A stretch of DNA of 64,000 nt from Epichloe hybrida (lineage: Eukaryota > Ascomycota > Sordariomycetes > Hypocreales > Clavicipitaceae), in contig JAFEKR010000035.1 of assembly GCA_019022495.1 (NCBI GenBank), positions 62,001 through 126,000 on the forward strand. The letters are read 5' to 3'. Position numbers and translations under genes: made by a program. Shown piece by piece: positions 58,611-64,000 of this stretch. Within the stretch, counting starts at the first letter, position 1; the number at the start of each line of letters is the position of its first letter. The notes beneath the pieces were generated by a model. The model did no database searches, was not told the origin of the DNA, and saw nothing but the letters and a program-made list of their open reading frames with translations.

Positions 58611-61600
58611 CTAGCTTGGCGGTGCGCCGCCTGCTGCAGCTTGTGCTTGCTGTTGGGCCAAGAGTTCCTGCTGAGCTTGAAGCTCCTGCTGAGCCTGATG
58701 GGCAGCAACTTCGTCAGCCTTCACCATGATTGTTTGCAGCATATTCTGTTCCTCGGCTGACAGGTGGCCAGCAAGACTCGTATAAAATTGGGGCTGTTCT
58801 TGTTGCATTTCTAAAGAGAGGTTTCATGTAAGTAACAGCGTAAAGGATCATCTTGTCCACGTGTGCCGAGATTTTATGCAGGGCTTACTTAGGAGGGTAC
58901 CCTTGAACAATTGATAGGGTTCAATCTTATCAAGTGGTGACTCCAATAGGACACTGTCTTCTCCCAATTCGTCCTCGTCGGCATCCTCGATCGCTCGGCT
59001 GTACTTTTGAGCCTGTTTGACGAGCATTAGCTTCATCAAATCCCATTGAAAGTTGTCTCGTCGTAGCACGCAAGTCTCTGCAAACCTCATCATTTAGAAA
59101 TTCCAAGTAAGCTTTGCTCTCATCTTTAGACTCCAGGGCCTCTTCCTCGTTCGTGTCTTCTTCATCCGCGTTCCAATTGGCCTCATTCTCGTCCCATTCG
59201 TCTTCCTCGCCATAGTCGTACGTGGTCTCAAGGTGGAAGTCGTCGCGCAAGGCATCCTCGCGATCTAAGATGGAAAGGATGCCACCGGTCAGTTTTGTTA
59301 TGTCAAAGATAATGACAACGTGGAGCTCGGCTAACTGGGTTCTACTCACTCTTCATGGCGTTGGGAAGGGTTCGGAAAAGTTCTGTAATGCCTTGGAGCA
59401 GTCGTGGCCATCCGACGGACACACTTGCCGGTACTTGTTCATGATTGATACTGAGAAGAGCAGAAATTGCAACGATGCAAAGCTTCTTGTCGTGCACACG
59501 GCTGAAGGAGGTCATGCTACCAAACCACAAGCTGAAGAACCGATTCGTCCAACCCTTGTTCTCGAGCACTTGTAGTGTCAGTATCGGATTATAGTGAATA
59601 GAGTTGATGATCATCTCCATGAGATGGATCTTGTAGCTCTTGAGCTTGACTTCTTGGGCGGCGAGGATGCTCATAGCCATGTTGATGAAGCCCTCAACAC
59701 AACTGTCAATGTGACCTCGAAGGCTGAGCATCATGGCTTCCGCGAGCTTGCAAGCACAGATTCTTTCAACTCCACCCTGAACTTGATCGGTGAACATGTC
59801 AGCAACCATAGAATAGAGTGCTTGAATGTATTCGGGCTTTTGGATCAACTGAGGTGTTCCGTATTGAACAAAGTTGTCCAGAGCGGGGAGCATATCCTCG
59901 AGATAGTATTCGGCGCCAGCCTTGAAGGTGGTGTGAATCAGCTCGAAAGCCTGCCACATGTTTGGCGAGATGCCCTTGGCGGCAAAGGTACAGCTGTCGA
60001 TGATCTCAAACACTTCATTGTACAGGTCTGGACAAGCGTTAGCAAATTGTCCTTCTGACAAAAAAAAAAGGAGAAGAAGAAAACCGAGTCGCTTGATCAA
60101 ACACAAGAAGATCAACATTTGTCCTCAACATACCATAAAGCGTATTTTCGAGTGTGACTTTGATTACAGGCATGAGAACAGCCTCGATGTGGAGCAAAAC
60201 GTCTGGCGTGCTCTCGAGGGTAAGAATGAGAGTTCCAATGGTCTGCAGAACGCCCAAGGCGGTAATACTCTTGTCATCGTAATCTGCAAATTCACCGTCA
60301 TCCCCGGCCTTGCTTTCCTTCTCAAGGATTTCACGAACGATGCGTAGATAAGTGTCACGAAGTTGCTCGCAGAGGGCAACAGCGAAGGGGGTGAGTTCTG
60401 TGGCGAAGATTTCGACAAAGTCTTCCATAACATTGGCCAAAGCATCAATATCAACTTCGTTGGCCAGCTTGAGGAGCTGCTGCATAATAGTAGGAATACT
60501 TTGTTGCATGCTGGTACGAATGACATCGTGTCTGATAAGTGGTTGGAGGGCAAGAGCTGCCGTGACGCGAACGGGCAGAGCAGGATCAGCCATACAGTCG
60601 AGTATATGTCGGTAGATGGTCAGCAGATTGCTGACATCCTGGAAGTTGAGCTGCTCGAACTTCTCAATGGTGTCGCATGCTCGTGCTCGGAGGTAACCCT
60701 GGCTGCTGGTGAAGTCGGGGAAGACATAACGGACGAGAAAGTATTCTACTTGGTCGGCAATCGGACTCTTCTTACTGAGTATGACAGGGGCAAGCGTTGC
60801 AATCATCCTCAGAGCACCTTCTTTGGCCATGTGGTTCTTCTTGTCGTCTGGGGCTTGTTCGTATTCGTTAACCACAGCGTTGACGAACTTCAGTATCTCA
60901 AACGTCTCCTTCCTTCGATTCTTGGTCAAGTTGACCAGGAAGTTTGTGGCGGCAACATCGGGGGCAGAAGCTTCCTCAAAGTAGTTGAGCTTGCGATGCA
61001 GGAACTCTTCAGGCTCATCATCAAACTGCTCGGCGTCTTCCTCGGAGAGACACAACACAGGAAAGACAAAATGAGTAACAAGGTTTGTCAGGTGAGGCTT
61101 CAAATGTGACCACATCTCCTTGGGACGGACGGATTCGTCAAGGAAAACAATGATGTAGGAAAGACAAGGTCGGCTGAGCCAACATGTCTTGGCAACCCAT
61201 TTCTCGACCTCTTGGAGATAGTGTTTCAAGATTTCTGGCGCCACTGTGCTGATGAAGTTTTTCGCAAATTGAGCCGCCTCGTCGCCTTTGCCTGGACTGG
61301 CAGGGTTTCCGTGTCTATGTCTTGCATCAGTATCAGGACGGATGGATGGATGGAGAATAAACGGACCGGATGAAGAGTCGATTCAAGTTGAAGAAGGCCC
61401 ATTTCTTTGCCTTCCACCAGTGATTTCTCTCACGATCGAATGAATCGCCCTGCATTGCTGCCGCCGGTGCAGCTTTCGAGACAGTTTGCAAAAACACGCT
61501 GCACCAAGCAATATTGACCTGCTGCTGACGCAAATGGCTGGAAAGCTCAAGCTATTCGGGTGGTGGTTGGTCAGTTATTGAGCCTCTTTCCATCTAGAAT

Positions 61601-62586
61601 TTTTTTTTTCTTCCGGTGTTCTGTACTCCAAAGGATTCCAAAGAATCTCCAGGAATTCATGACTCACCCATGTGGCATGCTTGTAAGACTTGAGAGCCAG
61701 ATGAAGCATCTCACCAGCCTCTTCGCTTTCCTGATTCACCAATTCATTGCAGATTGTGAGCAGGCGAGGGAAGCTGTTCTCTATGATTGCGTCGAACTGG
61801 GCTCTGTCTGTGTTGTCGTGAGATTTGTATCTGTATGCGCGGCAAATGGCCAGCAGGCACTGGAGACCAGCAAGCACCGAGCTGGGGGTATTGGTATTCA
61901 ACAATTCCGTGGTGAAGTCCATGAATCGGGGCCATCGGCTCGGGAAATCGTGCTGCAGCACGCGCTGGAGAACAGGAATGAGCTGCTGACGAACAGCACC
62001 ATCCGAGGCGGCAAGAACTGGCACCAGGCGGTCTCGGACGCGGGCCTTCTCGTCTTCAGCTATTGTATATTCGCCATTGTCGGTCTGGTACCAAGCACGA
62101 TTGACGCGGTGTTTTATGTAAATAACGGCTAAGTAGGACAAATGTTAGGAATCAATAATGCTTGGAAGCGTTGGGGGGGGAGCTGGACAGGCAAGAAGGG
62201 GCGGCGGCGGGGAGAAAAGGACATACTCGCAAGGCGCACACTGGCTTCTTGCTCGGCCTCCAAAACGTCGAATAGAGCATCGACGAAACCTGGTTGCTCT
62301 TCAATCTAGTTTGCAAAGCCGGCATGTCAGTATTCGGATTCATGCTTGATCGTCGGCCGGCCCCAGCAAAGACGTGCCAATGGCAGATCCACGAGGGTGC
62401 TGGTACAGCGGTAGACGGCGGTAGTAAAGCGAAGTCCTCGATTGATGCTGATCCTAGTCTGGCGAACGATGCGATAATCCTTCCCAAGTCACGTACCTGC
62501 TTCAGCTGCAACTCGGCCCGTCGTCTGTTGTCGGCATCGGTGGCCAAGCTGCCCCCGAGCAACTCCCGAAGCGCAGCAGTATCCAT
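58611..62586 (-). CDS. SXM1: Importin-beta family nuclear import receptor (Sxm1/Nmd5, importin-7/8 type)
   Basis: A karyopherin that carries cargoes such as ribosomal and RNA-binding proteins into the nucleus under control of Ran-GTP. Nine exons: 62497-62586, 62227-62305, 61668-62128, 61367-61551, 60134-61314, 59350-60027, 59086-59264, 59012 to 58889, and 58611-58810. All phases close to 1,058 residues, the normal length. The start MDTAALRELLGGSLATDADNRRRAELQLKQ is the first half of the importin-beta N-terminal region. Next come LATVIYIKHRVNRAW, FPSRWPRFM, LRQQQVNIAW, NHWWKAKKWAFFNLNRLFIR and then a long run of HEAT repeats. Near the C-terminus is the acidic loop (YGEEDEWDENEANWNADEED), followed by EDSVLLESPLDKIEPY. 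The tail is Gln/Ala-rich. Assignment to Sxm1 rather than its paralogue Nmd5 is not decisive; many filamentous fungi have a single such gene. Confidence 0.95.
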
Positions 62587-64000
62587 GCTGAGCCCCGAAA
62601 AAAAAAGAAAGAAAGAAATTGGCGGGATGAGGCGAGGCTGGAATGGCGTAAATGTACGGGAAGGGGGTTTACGTGGTTGTGGTCGGTCAAGTCTCAGGGA
62701 CGAGATGGCGGGGCATTTACCAGTCTGTATCGGTATCGGTATCGGTGGTGGCCCTGGTGGGTGGGCACTGGGCAGATGCAGGCGGAAAGGGTCAAATTGT
62801 CGTCCCTGTCCGTCCCTAAAACAATCCAAGCCTTAATAGCCAGTCCAGGTATGCACGCACCCGATCTGCGCATACGCAAGGCGCAAGACGGCCGGTGGCT
62901 CGAGATGGGTCGGCTGAAGCTGAAGCTGAAGCGCAGGAGCGCAGGAGCGCAGTGAAGAAATAATAAGATGAGGGGGAGGGGGGGGGTATCAAGATGCCAA
63001 AGTGCGAGAGAGCAAAGACGAAGGGCAAGCCTCCGTGAACAGCAGACGGCAGCGCGAAGGGAAGAAGGGAGGCGGAAGTGGGAGGCAAAAAAATATCACC
63101 CAGGACCGTGGTAAACTGGGGTCGTGCGTGGCTCTCGACTTGGCCCACCGCGGCACGATTTTTTTTTACATACGGTAATTTTTTTGTTTGATTTTTTTGG
63201 GGACCTTGCAAAAATGGGGCCACACACAACCCAACACACAACCCAACCCGTTGTCGTTTTATTATATATATCAGCACCACTCCAATCGAGTGAATGCCCT
63301 CGCACTCGCTGCGCTGGGGTCTCGGGCATAGAATGCGTCTTGGAGCCAGCCCGAGCCGACGTGTATTACTCCATGTAGGCCTAACAAAGTTGCACTGTGC
63401 GGAGGTGATGATGAATCCCCCTTGTCTGCACCCCTTCCTCTCCTTCCTTCTATGTACACACATATGTATTGAGCAGCGCTTCCAAGCACCACGTCGCACA
63501 CCGCCCTCCAAGGGTCCATCTGAATGAAGCCCAACATCGAAACTTTCCAAGAGTCAAGACTGATAAATCATCAGTTGCCAGGCACAGAGTCAGATGCAGG
63601 GCAGTGACGCGCTTGCCATGCCAACGCGTCCCTCGCCGGGTGCTTGGATCAGATCATCATCAGCGGCATCAATGCACGCAAATCACCATCGCCGGACCGC
63701 CATCATCATCCCAAGCCGAAAGTAACACAGTCAATGCCGCTCCCGCCCCATGTACATCTAGTCCTCATCACCTGCTCTCTTCAATACCATGCTCATATGC
63801 AGCCACGCCCAGTTATGGTCATACTTTCATTCAACATAAAGGCTCTGCCGCTTCCATCTTGTCACCCTGGGGATCTCGGCTTCCATTTGGCACACAATGC
63901 ATAATTAGTAGCCATCCATTCATTCAATCCATGATTTAATCCCTTCTAGAATCACCCTTCCAAATAAAGGAGTAGCATTACCAACTTCACTTTCGCCATC
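62587..64000. other. Upstream spacer of SXM1 to the window end
   Basis: 1.4 kb with no supported gene. Includes a TATCGG tandem (about 62727-62745), AGCTGA/AGCGCAGG short repeats around 62,913-62,952, and a duplicated ACACAACCCA near 63,222-63,249. Some of this must be the SXM1 promoter and leader. Any gene to the right starts beyond the window. Confidence 0.55.

Overview
This window is nuclear DNA of a filamentous ascomycete, most likely Sordariomycetes and probably Hypocreales. The evidence is short GT-AG introns (mostly 50-100 bp, several with CTNAC-type branch points), long spacers rich in short tandem repeats, and a gene order known from that order. I could not fix the genus; the abundance of the intergenic word TACGGAGTA would suit several clavicipitoid or cordycipitoid fungi, but this is weak evidence. 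Thirteen protein genes could be modelled, twelve with a family assignment. For every multi-exon model except ISN1 I checked that intron phases close and that the joined protein runs colinear with its family.

Left part (1-24,307): SLA2, RPL21, RPS9, SLU7, REV3 and an SMP-domain gene (NVJ2/TEX2). This is the SLA2-side flank of the mating-type (MAT) locus as described in Hypocreales. MAT genes would be expected to the left of SLA2, but the 5.8 kb present there holds no alpha-box or HMG-box gene that I can recognise. It has only repeats and, at most, a decayed coding fragment near 1.6-2.25 kb.

Middle (24,308-39,712): a 2.1 kb spacer carrying a 236 bp MITE-like element, then a NUM1/ApsA cortical anchor, the splicing factor CWC24, the autophagy E2 ATG3, and an unrecognised fungal protein with a short coiled coil. 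From 39,713 to 51,274 there is an 11.5 kb stretch with no convincing gene. It holds an exact 120 bp tandem duplication, a 67 bp fold-back, several poly-C runs, and many TACGGAGTA/TACATGTA words.

Right part (51,275-64,000): a HAL4/SAT4-family protein kinase with a 623 bp intron, the IMP-specific 5'-nucleotidase ISN1, and an importin-beta family receptor (SXM1/NMD5 type), followed by 1.4 kb of non-coding DNA.

The genes are housekeeping (endocytosis, ribosome, splicing, translesion synthesis, lipid transfer, nuclear positioning, autophagy, purine salvage, nuclear import) and do not form one pathway. They look like a conserved syntenic block. I saw no CRISPR array, no confident tRNA or rRNA gene and no biosynthetic cluster. 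The more unusual signals are in the spacers and introns: the MITE, the tandem duplication, the fold-back, the shared ribosomal-protein promoter, a 734 bp microsatellite-bearing intron in SLA2, and the missing MAT gene.
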